The translations under genes and the position numbers were made by a program. Below are positions 54,938 through 63,414 of a DNA stretch of 64,000 bases, one piece after another. The notes under the pieces are model-generated. The model did no database searches. It worked only from the letters and a program-made list of their open reading frames with translations, and was not told the origin of the DNA. Source of the stretch: Hydrogenophaga sp. (lineage in GTDB: Bacteria > Pseudomonadota > Gammaproteobacteria > Burkholderiales > Burkholderiaceae_C); the NCBI RefSeq assembly GCF_018780385.1, contig NZ_JADMJO010000007.1, positions 41,832 to 105,831 on the forward strand, written 5' to 3'. Numbering within the stretch: position 1 is the stretch's first letter; every line of letters starts with the position of its first letter.

Positions 54938-55572
54938 TGAGCGAACAGGGTGAACACCGTTCTTCGTTGCGGGCCACGCCCCAGCAGCTCAAAGAACTGC
55001 GAACCTTGAATGTTGCCGTCATCCATCCCGACGACGCGGACGGACGCCAGCTTACCCAACAACTGCAGCGCATTGGTTGCAAGGTACAGGCCTTCTGGCC
55101 ACCAGTGCATTCGATCTCCAAAGATGTCGATGTCGCATTTGTTGCTGTTCGACCCGACATCCTGAACTTGAATATGGACTGGGCACGATCCGAAGATGCC
55201 CCCACGGTCATTGCCGTCGTCAACTATGAAAACCCGACCATCGTGGAGGTGGTGCTGGGTTTGGGGGCCAAGGCAGTGCTTCCCTCGCCAGTCCGAACGT
55301 TTGGCTTGCTTTCAACGTTGGTGCTGGCGCGAGAGTCACACAAGGAAAATCGTGGCTTGCAAAGGCGTTTGCGCAAGGTGGAGGCGAAGCTGGTTGGCGT
55401 GCGACACATCGCTGATGCTAAGGTGATTCTGATGAAAACCCATAACGTTACAGAAACCGAGGCCTACGACCTCATTCGTGAGAAAGCCATGAGCACGCGC
55501 TCTACAACGGAGGAGGTTGCCAAGGCGATTTTCGAAGCACACGAAGTGCTATCGATGGGCGGAAGGCGCTGA
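54937..55572 (+). CDS. amiR: AmiR, ANTAR transcription antiterminator
   Basis: 211 aa. A degenerate receiver-like domain (LNVAVIHPDDADGRQLTQQL, without the usual phospho-Asp set) is followed by a coiled-coil (RGLQRRLRKVEAKL) and the ANTAR domain: AKVILMKTHNVTETEAYDLI, then REKAMSTRSTTEEVAKAI. ANTAR proteins bind tandem hexaloop hairpins and prevent terminator formation. The leader of this operon has such a site at 45067-45137. Start at the ATG overlapping amiC. Confidence 0.9.
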   Translation: MSEQGEHRSSLRATPQQLKELRTLNVAVIHPDDADGRQLTQQLQRIGCKVQAFWPPVHSISKDVDVAFVAVRPDILNLNMDWARSEDAPTVIAVVNYENPTIVEVVLGLGAKAVLPSPVRTFGLLSTLVLARESHKENRGLQRRLRKVEAKLVGVRHIADAKVILMKTHNVTETEAYDLIREKAMSTRSTTEEVAKAIFEAHEVLSMGGRR

Positions 55573-55729
55573 ACGTTTCAACTTGAAAAATGCAATATTG
55601 GGACTTGATGCCAGTTCAAGAGTGAGCCCGGTCATTCGAAAACGAGGACCCGTAAGGCAGGGGCGAACATCACCGTCATTCGACGCCCAGTACTCGTGCG
55701 ACCGCAGTTGGTCCCAGACAAGGTAGAGA

Positions 55730-56206
55730 ATGGTGCACATCGCCAGTTCCGAAAACCTGTTCACACAAACTTCCAGCACCCTCGATGTGGATGCGTACCT
55801 AGGAATAGTTGCGACCGACATCTCGACAATTTTCCAGTTTGTTGACGACAGAGTAGCTGACGGTGAGCGCATTCGCCGGGGGGCAGTGGCAAGAGCATTG
55901 ACCCTTAGACAGGCTCGCGGAGGAACGGCTTTGGGCCGAGGCGTGATGCTGCCCCACGCCGCCGTGCGCAGGTTGCCATGCGCTCGTCTTGTTTACGTTC
56001 GATTGCACGGCGCGATCGACATCGAGACACCGGACCACAGACCAGTGCGAGACGTGCTGACTCTGTTGGTTCGCTATCCCGCGTCCCCCGCAGATCAGGT
56101 ACTGCTTGAACGTATTCGAGACCCTTACTTCAGCCCGATCCTGATCGAGCAATTGCGTCACGGTTATGTTGCCAAAGCAACGGCTTGCCTGATGAAGTGC
56201 ACATGA
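55730..56206 (+). CDS. PTS EIIA (PtsN-like) domain protein
   Basis: 158 aa. The core resembles EIIA of the fructose/nitrogen class: RRGAVARALTLRQARGGTAL and GRGVMLPHAAVRRLP, where His76 is the expected phospho-acceptor, then VRDVLTLLVRYPASPADQV. The N-terminal ~40 residues are unlike PtsN. It lies 157 bases after amiR with the same direction, so nitrogen status may feed into amide use. No EIIB or EIIC genes are near. Confidence 0.65.
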   Translation: MVHIASSENLFTQTSSTLDVDAYLGIVATDISTIFQFVDDRVADGERIRRGAVARALTLRQARGGTALGRGVMLPHAAVRRLPCARLVYVRLHGAIDIETPDHRPVRDVLTLLVRYPASPADQVLLERIRDPYFSPILIEQLRHGYVAKATACLMKCT

Positions 56207-56372
56207 GGAATCGCATGTTGCTGGTGTGCGTGACGACCGATGGCCACTTCTGTTCGATTTGCGCAACAAAGTTGCCCCCACTAATTTTGGCGGCTTGTCT
56301 TCCCCTAGTGTTGACATCAAAATCGTGTTCCCGAGAAACAATATTCGGGAACTAAAACCTAAGAGGAGATAT

Positions 56373-57650
56373 ATGAAAAGCAAAAAGTTGGTGTTGGCGT
56401 TGATGGCCTGCGGCATAGCTACCGGTGTACTGGCCCAGGCAGGCAAGGACAACATTGCCACGCTCAAGCAGATGAAGGTCTCAGGCGTCGACCTGAACAT
56501 CCCGCCGGTTGCGCAGGAAGGCAAGAACGCCGATGCGATCCGCGCCAACCTCAAGGCCGTGAAGCTGCCCCCGGGCTTCAAGATCGAGCTCTACGCCGTC
56601 GTTCCCGATGCGCGCCACATGGCGGTGGCCCCGAGCACCAACATGCTGTTTGTCGGCACCCGCAAGACCCGCGTGTGGGCCGTGACCGACCGCAACGGTG
56701 ACGGCACGGCCGACGAGGTCAAGCCCTTCGCCCCGTCGATCAATTTCAAGGTGCCCAACGGCGTGTGCTGGACCAAGGACGGCTTCCTGGTCGTGGTCGA
56801 ACACAACCGCGTGTTGAACTTCCCGGCTGCCGAATTCTTCTATGAAGGCCCGGACGTGGCCGTGATCGAGGTGGTGCCCCAGGGCGGCCTTATCCCGGTG
56901 GAGGAAGAGTCATACAACCACGGCGCGCGCACCTGCCGCGTTGCTGATGACGGCATGCTCTACGTGACCCTGGGCCAGCCGCACAACGTGCAGCCCGCGA
57001 ACAAAGTCGACCTGTACGACAAGATCGGCATCGGTGGTGTGGTGCGCATGAACGCGTTCGACGGCTCCAAGCGCGAGGTGTTCTCGCGCGGCATGCGCAA
57101 CTCGGTCGGCATGGACATCAACCCCAAGGACAAGTCGGTGTGGTGGACCGACAACCAGACCGACGGCCTGGGTGACGACGTTCCACCGGGCGAGCTCAAC
57201 CGCGCCACCAAGGTCGGGGAGCACTTCGGCTACCCCTACTGGAACGGCAAATTCAAGGTGGCCGGTTCGCCCGCCGCCACCGACCTGAAGGACATGAAGG
57301 AACCCGCCAACGCGGTCTTCCCGCAGGTGGAGTTCCCGGCCCACCAGGCCCAGCTCGGCATGACCTTCTACAACGGCAAGCAGTTCCCGGCCAAGTACCA
57401 GGGCGGCATCTTCGTGGCCTCGCACGGCTCATGGAACCGCAGCCAGGCCACCGGCGCGCTGATCAACTTCATCCCGCTCAATGCCAACGGCACCGCCGGC
57501 AAGTCCGAAGTGTTTGCTGAAGGCTGGCTGGACGGCAACGGTGTGTACAAGGGCCGCCCGGTGGACGTGGCGCCCATGAAAGACGGTTCACTGCTGATTT
57601 CCGACGACTACGTCGGCGCGATCTATCGCGTCACGTACTCGCCGAATTGA
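56373..57650 (+). CDS. PQQ-dependent sorbosone/sugar dehydrogenase
   Basis: 425 aa, AGGAG before ATG 56373, signal peptide ending near VLAQA. Propeller motifs of the sorbosone dehydrogenase family: LPPGFKIELYAV, LFVGTRKTRVWAV, VPNGVCWTKDGFLVVVEHN, ESYNHGARTCRVADDGMLY, RNSVGMDINPKDKSVWW, GEHFGYPYWNG and DGSLLISDDYVGAIYRV. PQQ would come from the pqq operon at 23-27 kb or by import. Electrons go to the cytochrome c encoded next. Confidence 0.85.
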   Translation: MKSKKLVLALMACGIATGVLAQAGKDNIATLKQMKVSGVDLNIPPVAQEGKNADAIRANLKAVKLPPGFKIELYAVVPDARHMAVAPSTNMLFVGTRKTRVWAVTDRNGDGTADEVKPFAPSINFKVPNGVCWTKDGFLVVVEHNRVLNFPAAEFFYEGPDVAVIEVVPQGGLIPVEEESYNHGARTCRVADDGMLYVTLGQPHNVQPANKVDLYDKIGIGGVVRMNAFDGSKREVFSRGMRNSVGMDINPKDKSVWWTDNQTDGLGDDVPPGELNRATKVGEHFGYPYWNGKFKVAGSPAATDLKDMKEPANAVFPQVEFPAHQAQLGMTFYNGKQFPAKYQGGIFVASHGSWNRSQATGALINFIPLNANGTAGKSEVFAEGWLDGNGVYKGRPVDVAPMKDGSLLISDDYVGAIYRVTYSPN

Positions 57651-57733
57651 TCGGGTTCCCTCCCGGTCTCTGGCGCCAGGCGGCCTGCAGGGGTCGTCTG
57701 GCGTCCTTTTATGCTTGAACGGATCTCCTTGCC

Positions 57734-58048
57734 ATGCGAATTTCTTTTCTTTTGGTCGCCGCGCTGAGTTTGGGCGCCGCACACGCCGCCGATCCCGTTG
57801 TTGGTCGCACCAAGGCCAACATGGCTTGCGCAGTCTGCCACGGCCCCAACGGCATGTCGATGATGCCTAACGCGCCCCACCTTGCCGGCCAGCCCGCCAT
57901 CTACCTGGTGGAGCAACTCAAGAACTACCGCAGCGGCAAGCGACCGCACGAGGTGATGGGCGTGATCGCCAAACCGTTGACCGACGCCGAGATCGAGGAT
58001 CTCGCCGCCTGGTATTCATCGCTGCAGATCAGCGTGCAAACGCCCTGA
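57734..58048 (+). CDS. Exported class I cytochrome c
   Basis: 104 aa with signal peptide (SFLLVAALSLGAAHA). One haem site CAVCHGPNG and a late Met near HEVMGVIAKPL, followed by DAEIEDLAAWYSSL. Probably the electron acceptor of the dehydrogenase 84 bases upstream. Confidence 0.85.
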   Translation: MRISFLLVAALSLGAAHAADPVVGRTKANMACAVCHGPNGMSMMPNAPHLAGQPAIYLVEQLKNYRSGKRPHEVMGVIAKPLTDAEIEDLAAWYSSLQISVQTP

Positions 58049-58080
58049 CAGCCCCCAGATTTTCAAGACACCGACCCACC

Positions 58081-60195
58081 ATGCAAGCGCGCTCCCTGGT
58101 TCTATTTCCCCTCGCCGTGCTGCCCGCCTGGCTGCACGCTCAAACCACCCCCCAACCGCCCGAGGCCGATGGCGGCGCGCTGGCGCCCGTGGTCATCACC
58201 GGCAGCGGCTCGGCCGACCAGCGCTGGCGCGGCGCGGCCACGGTGGACGTGGTCGATGGCCGCGAGCTGCGCGATGGCCAGTTGCAGATCAACTTGTCTG
58301 AAGGCCTGGCGCGTGTGCCGGGGCTGGTGATTCGCAACCGCGAGAACTACGCACAAGACCTGCAGGTGTCCATTCGCGGCTATGGCGCGCGTTCCACCTT
58401 TGGCGTGCGTGGTGTGCGCCTGTTTGTGGACGGAATCCCGGCCAGCGCGCCCGACGGCTCGGGCCAGGCGGCCAACTTCCCGCTGGGCAGCGCCGACCGC
58501 ATCGAGGTGGTGCGCGGGCCGTTTGCATCGCTGTACGGCGCCTCCAGTGGCGGCGCCATCCTGCTCTACACCGAGGATGGCGGCAAACCCGGGGAACTGC
58601 GCGCGGGCATGGCGGCGGGTGCCAATGGCCTGTGGCGTTTCTCGACCCAGGTCACCGGCCAGACCGGCACGACCGAGACTCCAGGTTGGTCGTACACGCT
58701 GGACGTGGGCAAGTTCGCCACCGACGGCGCACGCCCGCAGTCTTCTGCGGACCGCAGCACCGCCAACGCCAAGCTGTCGCGCGCGCACGAGGGTGGACGC
58801 ACCACGATCGTGTTCAACCGGCAGAGTGCGTTTGCGCTGGACCCGCAGGGGCTGAGCCGTTCGCAGTTCGACGCCAGTTCCGAGTTCACCGCTCCTCAGC
58901 CCATCCAGTTCAATACGCGCAAGTCGGTATCGCAAACGCAAGCTGGTCTGGCCTGGGACCAGGCACTGGGCAATGGTCACAAGATCGAATTGATGGGTTA
59001 CGCCGGGCAGCGGCGGGTGATTCAGTTCCAGTCGATCCCGCCCGGCGCTCAAGGTGCTGCGGGCAGCTCCGGTGGTGTGATCGACCTCGACCGCGACTAC
59101 TGGGGATTCAACGCGCGCTGGCGTCTGCAGCAGGAGTGGCAAGGCGGGCAGCTCGACCTGAGCGCGGGTCTGGCTGGCGATCGCCAGACCGATCTGCGAC
59201 GCGGGTACGAAAACTTCGTCGGCGCCACGGTGGGTGTGCAGGGCGCGCTGCGGCGCGAAGAAACCAACCGTGCCACGACGGTGGATCCTTACGTGCGTGC
59301 CTCCTGGCAAAAGGAGGACTGGACCTTCGAAGGTGGATTGCGCCGCGTGAACGCGCGCTACGCATCGTCCGATGCGTTTTTGTCCAACGGTGATCAGAGC
59401 GGAGGGGTGGACTTCGAAGGCTACCTGCCGGTGGTGGGTGTTCGCTGGCAACTCTTGCCGCAACTGCAGGCATTCGCCTCTGTGGGGCGCGGCCTGGAAA
59501 CCCCCACATTGAACGAAGCTGCATACCGCAGTGACGGTGGTGCGGGCCTCAACACCGCCCTCAACGCTTCGCGCAGCACCAGCGCCGAGATCGGTCTTCG
59601 TGGGCGCAATGCGGCAGGTCTGTGGAATGCCACGCTGTTCGACATCCGCACCCGCGACGAGATTGTCTCGGCGGGCACCATCGATGGCCGCGCAACGTTC
59701 AGCAATGGTGGCAGCACAAAACGCCAAGGTCTTGAGTTGTCGGCCGAGTACGGCATGGGCAGTGTCACGCTGAGCAGCGCGTACACCTACCTACGCGCGC
59801 GCTACGGCAGTGGTACCGCCAGCATCCCCGCCGGCAACCGACTGCCAGGCCTGCCGGAACACCAGTTTTTCTCGCAGTTGGCTTGGGCGCCGACCTTCGC
59901 ATCGGGCATTGGCGGGGTGTTCACGCTCGAGGCACGGCACACCGGCAGCGTTTTCGCCAACGATGCGAACACAACCTCCACGGCCCGGGCCGAGGCTTAC
60001 ACGCTGCTGGGCATCGGCGCCCGCTTTGAACAAACCACCGGCGTCTGGACCTGGCGAGAGTTCGTACGCATCGACAACCTCACCGACAAAAAGCACGTGG
60101 GGTCGGTGATCGTCAACGACGGCAACAGCCGCTTCTTCGAGCCCGGCCTGGGCCGTTCACTGTCGGCCGGCATCGAGGTCTCGCGGCGCTTCTGA
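58081..60195 (+). CDS. pqqU: PqqU/YncD-like TonB-dependent receptor
   Basis: 704 aa, signal peptide (to LHAQ), TonB plug (about 35-160) and 22-strand barrel ending SAGIEVSRRF. The plug is close to E. coli YncD (PqqU): INLSEGLARVPGLVIRNREN, YAQDLQVSIRGYGARSTFGV, RGVRLFVDGIPASAPDGSGQ, EVVRGPFASLYGASSGG. PqqU takes up PQQ across the outer membrane. Position after a PQQ-dependent dehydrogenase and its cytochrome supports that role. Starts 32 bases after the cytochrome gene. Confidence 0.8.
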   Translation: MQARSLVLFPLAVLPAWLHAQTTPQPPEADGGALAPVVITGSGSADQRWRGAATVDVVDGRELRDGQLQINLSEGLARVPGLVIRNRENYAQDLQVSIRGYGARSTFGVRGVRLFVDGIPASAPDGSGQAANFPLGSADRIEVVRGPFASLYGASSGGAILLYTEDGGKPGELRAGMAAGANGLWRFSTQVTGQTGTTETPGWSYTLDVGKFATDGARPQSSADRSTANAKLSRAHEGGRTTIVFNRQSAFALDPQGLSRSQFDASSEFTAPQPIQFNTRKSVSQTQAGLAWDQALGNGHKIELMGYAGQRRVIQFQSIPPGAQGAAGSSGGVIDLDRDYWGFNARWRLQQEWQGGQLDLSAGLAGDRQTDLRRGYENFVGATVGVQGALRREETNRATTVDPYVRASWQKEDWTFEGGLRRVNARYASSDAFLSNGDQSGGVDFEGYLPVVGVRWQLLPQLQAFASVGRGLETPTLNEAAYRSDGGAGLNTALNASRSTSAEIGLRGRNAAGLWNATLFDIRTRDEIVSAGTIDGRATFSNGGSTKRQGLELSAEYGMGSVTLSSAYTYLRARYGSGTASIPAGNRLPGLPEHQFFSQLAWAPTFASGIGGVFTLEARHTGSVFANDANTTSTARAEAYTLLGIGARFEQTTGVWTWREFVRIDNLTDKKHVGSVIVNDGNSRFFEPGLGRSLSAGIEVSRRF

Positions 60196-60518
60196 ATGCA
60201 CGCTTACCAAGCAAAAGTTTATTCTGTTCCGTAGCTGGTTGACACATCTGGTTTCGAGGTTCGATGGCAACGGTTCTCGCCCGATAACTGTTAGGACCGC
60301 ATCTCTGGCGTTTGGATGCGGTGCTTACGTAGCACACCGTGAGTGGCAGCCGTTTGCGTATCCAGAAACTGGGGACCTTTTGGCGTCCACGGATAGCTCA
60401 AAAGTTAGTTCTTCAACCTATGAGCCGTAGCATAGGCGTCAACCTGGCTGCTGGCTCAGTTTTGACTCGGAGATCGTCACACCGGCATCTAGGATCGCTC
60501 CACCAAATATCGACGAAG
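60196..60518. other. Intergenic, no gene seen
   Basis: About 320 bases between the receptor and the RidA-like gene. No ORF with a good start, no clear terminator. Confidence 0.4.
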
Positions 60519-60962
60519 ATGTCCAGCCAACCGCTATTGATATCCCCAATCTTTCACATGATCGCGGGCGCACCCGACCCAGTGGCGCCATTTAGTCATG
60601 CCGTCGAATGCGATGGTTGGGTGTTTGTCACCGGACAAATGCCTTTCGTCGACACCTCTTTGGACACCCCTTACCCGGACGGTATCGAGGCCCAGACGCG
60701 GCAAGTCTTGAAGAACCTCAGCACCGTTCTGGCCGGTTGCGGTCTAGGGCTGGAGCATGCGGTCTCTGTGCGTGTTTACCTCACGCATTTCGAGGCTGAC
60801 TACGCGGCAATGAATGCCGTGTATGCCAGCCATTTTGAGGGCGGGAGGTATCCCGCTCGAACATGCGTTGGCGTGACTGGCCTGGCCAAGGGTGCCCGGA
60901 TCGAAATCGATCTCGTGGCGCGTCGAAGCGGCCTGCCGGTCTCTGCCGAACCACATGCCTGA
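60519..60962 (+). CDS. RidA-family protein
   Basis: 147 aa. The YjgF/RidA fold is seen in YSHAV-like PFSHAVECDGWVFVTGQMPF, QTRQVLKNLSTVLAGCGLGL, VRVYLTHFEADYAAMNAVY and PARTCVGVTGLAKGARIEID with the catalytic arginine. RidA proteins hydrolyse reactive enamines/imines to ketones and ammonia. It precedes the amidohydrolase by 10 bases. Confidence 0.85.
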   Translation: MSSQPLLISPIFHMIAGAPDPVAPFSHAVECDGWVFVTGQMPFVDTSLDTPYPDGIEAQTRQVLKNLSTVLAGCGLGLEHAVSVRVYLTHFEADYAAMNAVYASHFEGGRYPARTCVGVTGLAKGARIEIDLVARRSGLPVSAEPHA

Positions 60963-60972
60963 AGGAGCTTGG

Positions 60973-61965
60973 ATGAACTGGTTGGATAACTCGATCATGC
61001 GACAGCGCGGCGTGGCGCAGGGCCGGGCGCCAGAGACACACGCGCTGACCGAAGCGGTCCAAGGCAAATATCACTACACCATCGGCCCATACTCGGACCC
61101 CGTGTTGAAGATTCGTCCGGGCGACCGCGTGGTAGTGGAAACGCGTGATGCTTTCGAAGGCAAGGTGAAGACCGAGCAGGACCTGCCTTCGCGCGTGTTG
61201 AGCATGCCCTTTGTCAACCCGCAGAACGGTCCCATCATGGTGGAGGGCGCCAGCAAGGGGGACGTCCTGGCGGTGTACATCGAAAAGATGTCTCCAAGGG
61301 GTGACAACCCCCGCGGCACCTGCGCGATGATTCCCCAGTTCGGTGCTCTCAGCGGCACATCGCTCACTGCGCTGCTGGCAGAGGATCTTCCCGAGATCGT
61401 GCGCAAGGTGAACGTGGATGAAGAGGGCGTGTACTGGAGCAAGCGCGTCACGCTCCCATACCGTCCACACATCGGCACGCTGAGCTGCAGCCCGGAGATC
61501 GACTCGATCAACACGCTCACGCCCGACGCGCACGGCGGCAACATGGACTTGCCCGACATGGGCCCAGGCAGCATCACCTACTTGCCAGTTCGCAGCGAGG
61601 GCGGGCGGTTATTCATCGGCGACGCACACGCCTGTCAGGGTGACGGCGAGGTCTGCGGCACAGCGGTGGAATTCTCCAGCACGACGACCATTCAAGTTGA
61701 CCTCATCAAAGGCTGGCAGCTGGAATGGCCACGGCTTGAGAATGAGGCCATGATCATGGCAATCGGCAGCGCCAGACCACTTGAAGATGCCACGCGCATC
61801 GCCTACAAAGAGCTGATCCTGTGGATGGAAGCCGAATATGGCTACGACCGCTGGGACGCTTACATGATGCTCAGCCAATGCGGACAGGTCCGCCTGGGCA
61901 ACTTTGTCGATCCCAAGTACACCGTCGGCGCAGGCATCAGCAAGAAGTACCTCGCGCCTGCCTGA
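60973..61965 (+). CDS. Acetamidase/formamidase family (FmdA-type)
   Basis: 330 aa, GGAG before ATG 60973. FmdA/AmdA pattern: PGDRVVVETRDAFEG, PHIGTLSCSPEIDSI, DAHGGNMDLPDMGPG, LFIGDAHACQGDGEVCGTAV. It is a zinc-type amide hydrolase unrelated to AmiE and acts in the cytoplasm. It lies with RidA and an SDR in a likely operon; the natural amide is unknown. Confidence 0.85.
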   Translation: MNWLDNSIMRQRGVAQGRAPETHALTEAVQGKYHYTIGPYSDPVLKIRPGDRVVVETRDAFEGKVKTEQDLPSRVLSMPFVNPQNGPIMVEGASKGDVLAVYIEKMSPRGDNPRGTCAMIPQFGALSGTSLTALLAEDLPEIVRKVNVDEEGVYWSKRVTLPYRPHIGTLSCSPEIDSINTLTPDAHGGNMDLPDMGPGSITYLPVRSEGGRLFIGDAHACQGDGEVCGTAVEFSSTTTIQVDLIKGWQLEWPRLENEAMIMAIGSARPLEDATRIAYKELILWMEAEYGYDRWDAYMMLSQCGQVRLGNFVDPKYTVGAGISKKYLAPA

Positions 61966-61998
61966 GCAAAGCGCAATTCAAACCAGCAAGGAGAAAAC

Positions 61999-62760
61999 AT
62001 GGATCTCGGATTGAAGGGCCTGAAGGCCGTGGTGACCGGCGGCACAAAGGGCATTGGACGTGCCATCGTGCAGACGCTGGCGGCCGAAGGCGCTCATGTG
62101 GCCTTCTGCGCACGCAACGCCGAGGAGGTTGCGCAGGCGGTGAAAGACTTCCCCAACAACGGCGTGAAGATCAGTGGGCGCGCAGTCGATGTTGCCGACG
62201 GACCGGCGTTGGCCGCATGGGTGAACGATGTGGCCGCTGAGTTCGGCGGGATCGACATCGTTGTTGCCAACGTCAGTGCGCTGGCGATCGCCACCGATGA
62301 GGCCGCCTGGCAGCGTGGCTTCGAGGTCGACATGATGGGAACGGTCCGGCTGGTCAATGCCGCCATGCCCCACCTTGAGAAAAGCAGCAAGGCCTCTATT
62401 GTGACGATCTCCAGCGTCTCCGGCCGGGAGATCGACTTTGCCTCGGGCCCTTATGGAGCCTTCAAAGCGGCCATCGTCCATTACACACAAGGCCTTGCCC
62501 ATCACCTGGCAGGCAAGGGCATTCGCGCCAACACCGTCTCGCCTGGCAACACCTACTTTCCCGGTGGCGTCTGGAGCCAGATTGAGACCGGCAATCCTGA
62601 GTTTTTCAAAATGGCTCTGGGCATGAACCCAACCGGGCGCATGGGCACGCCCCAAGAGATGGCCAATGCGGCTGCCTTTCTGGCAAGTCCTGCAGCGAGT
62701 TTCATCACCGGGACAAATCTCGTCGTTGATGGCGCGCTGACCAAGGGTGTTCAGTTGTAG
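61999..62760 (+). CDS. Short-chain dehydrogenase/reductase
   Basis: 253 aa, AAGGAG before the ATG. Cofactor motif TGGTKGIGRAI, catalytic Ser in ISSVSGR, Tyr/Lys in GPYGAFKAAIV, and the closing FITGTNLVVDGALTKG. CAR after the second strand suggests NADP. Third gene after RidA and the amidohydrolase. Confidence 0.9.
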   Translation: MDLGLKGLKAVVTGGTKGIGRAIVQTLAAEGAHVAFCARNAEEVAQAVKDFPNNGVKISGRAVDVADGPALAAWVNDVAAEFGGIDIVVANVSALAIATDEAAWQRGFEVDMMGTVRLVNAAMPHLEKSSKASIVTISSVSGREIDFASGPYGAFKAAIVHYTQGLAHHLAGKGIRANTVSPGNTYFPGGVWSQIETGNPEFFKMALGMNPTGRMGTPQEMANAAAFLASPAASFITGTNLVVDGALTKGVQL

Positions 62761-62771
62761 TTTTTCGATCA

Positions 62772-63150
62772 TCTGGCCTGGGGCGGTGGCGATATGGGCG
62801 GTTGGCGGCTTTGTTGCCTTGGGCCCGTTGGCACGTCCTCGGCGTTTGTTCTGCCTGGCGGCCTTGAGCACACGCGCCACGCCGGACTCGCTGCCCAAGT
62901 ACACGCCCTAGTCGGCCAACATGGGGACGATGCGCGCCGGTGGCGCACAAGCAAAGCGCGGCTCGTTGCAACCGTCAGCAGCGCTGAGCGTTCGGCAGCT
63001 CTCAGGGCATGACTGGGCATCGGGCACACGGCGCTGAGTCTGCCATCGCCCGCAGTGAGGCCCGAGCGGGCCTTGCAGCACTGAAGGGTGCACACGTCGA
63101 TACCAGCGACATTGGAGGCCGGCTGCAGCAGCGCTCATGCGGCATGGGGA
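62772..63150 (-). pseudogene. IS3-family transposase (OrfB) remnant
   Basis: On the minus strand the frames read EPRFACAPPARIVPMLAD, stop, GVYLGSESGVARVLKAARQN, KRRGRANGPKATKPPTAHIA and TAPGQ. This is the region just before the DDE core of IS3-group OrfB. An amber codon and at least one frameshift break it, and it ends 12 bases from the SDR stop without the catalytic core. A dead element. Confidence 0.75.
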
Positions 63151-63414
63151 GTGTCGACAGGTGAAGGTACGAACTGTCAAAACTGGGTTGGCAGGGCCGA
63201 GTTCCAAAGAGGCCGCTCCATCCCACTCATAAACAGCGCGCAAAGATTTATTCATCTCAAAATCATAAATTCAATCGATTCCGTCGATAGATGAAAAGAC
63301 AGGCAAGCTACACTTTTTAACCTTCACGCCGCCGAGCTTAAATTTTATTGATGTCTTGTTTAGATCGACCAAATCAATGCGGCACAATCAAATTTTTTTC
63401 ATCAGAGGGTCTAT
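63151..63414. other. AT-richer spacer
   Basis: About 260 bases, clearly richer in A and T than the rest, especially 63235-63410. It is downstream of the TPR gene and the IS remnant. No gene or hairpin recognised. Confidence 0.3.

Noticed and set aside
58102..59727. 541-codon minus-strand ORF
   Set aside because: Lies wholly inside the PqqU-like receptor gene; a GC-driven shadow frame.
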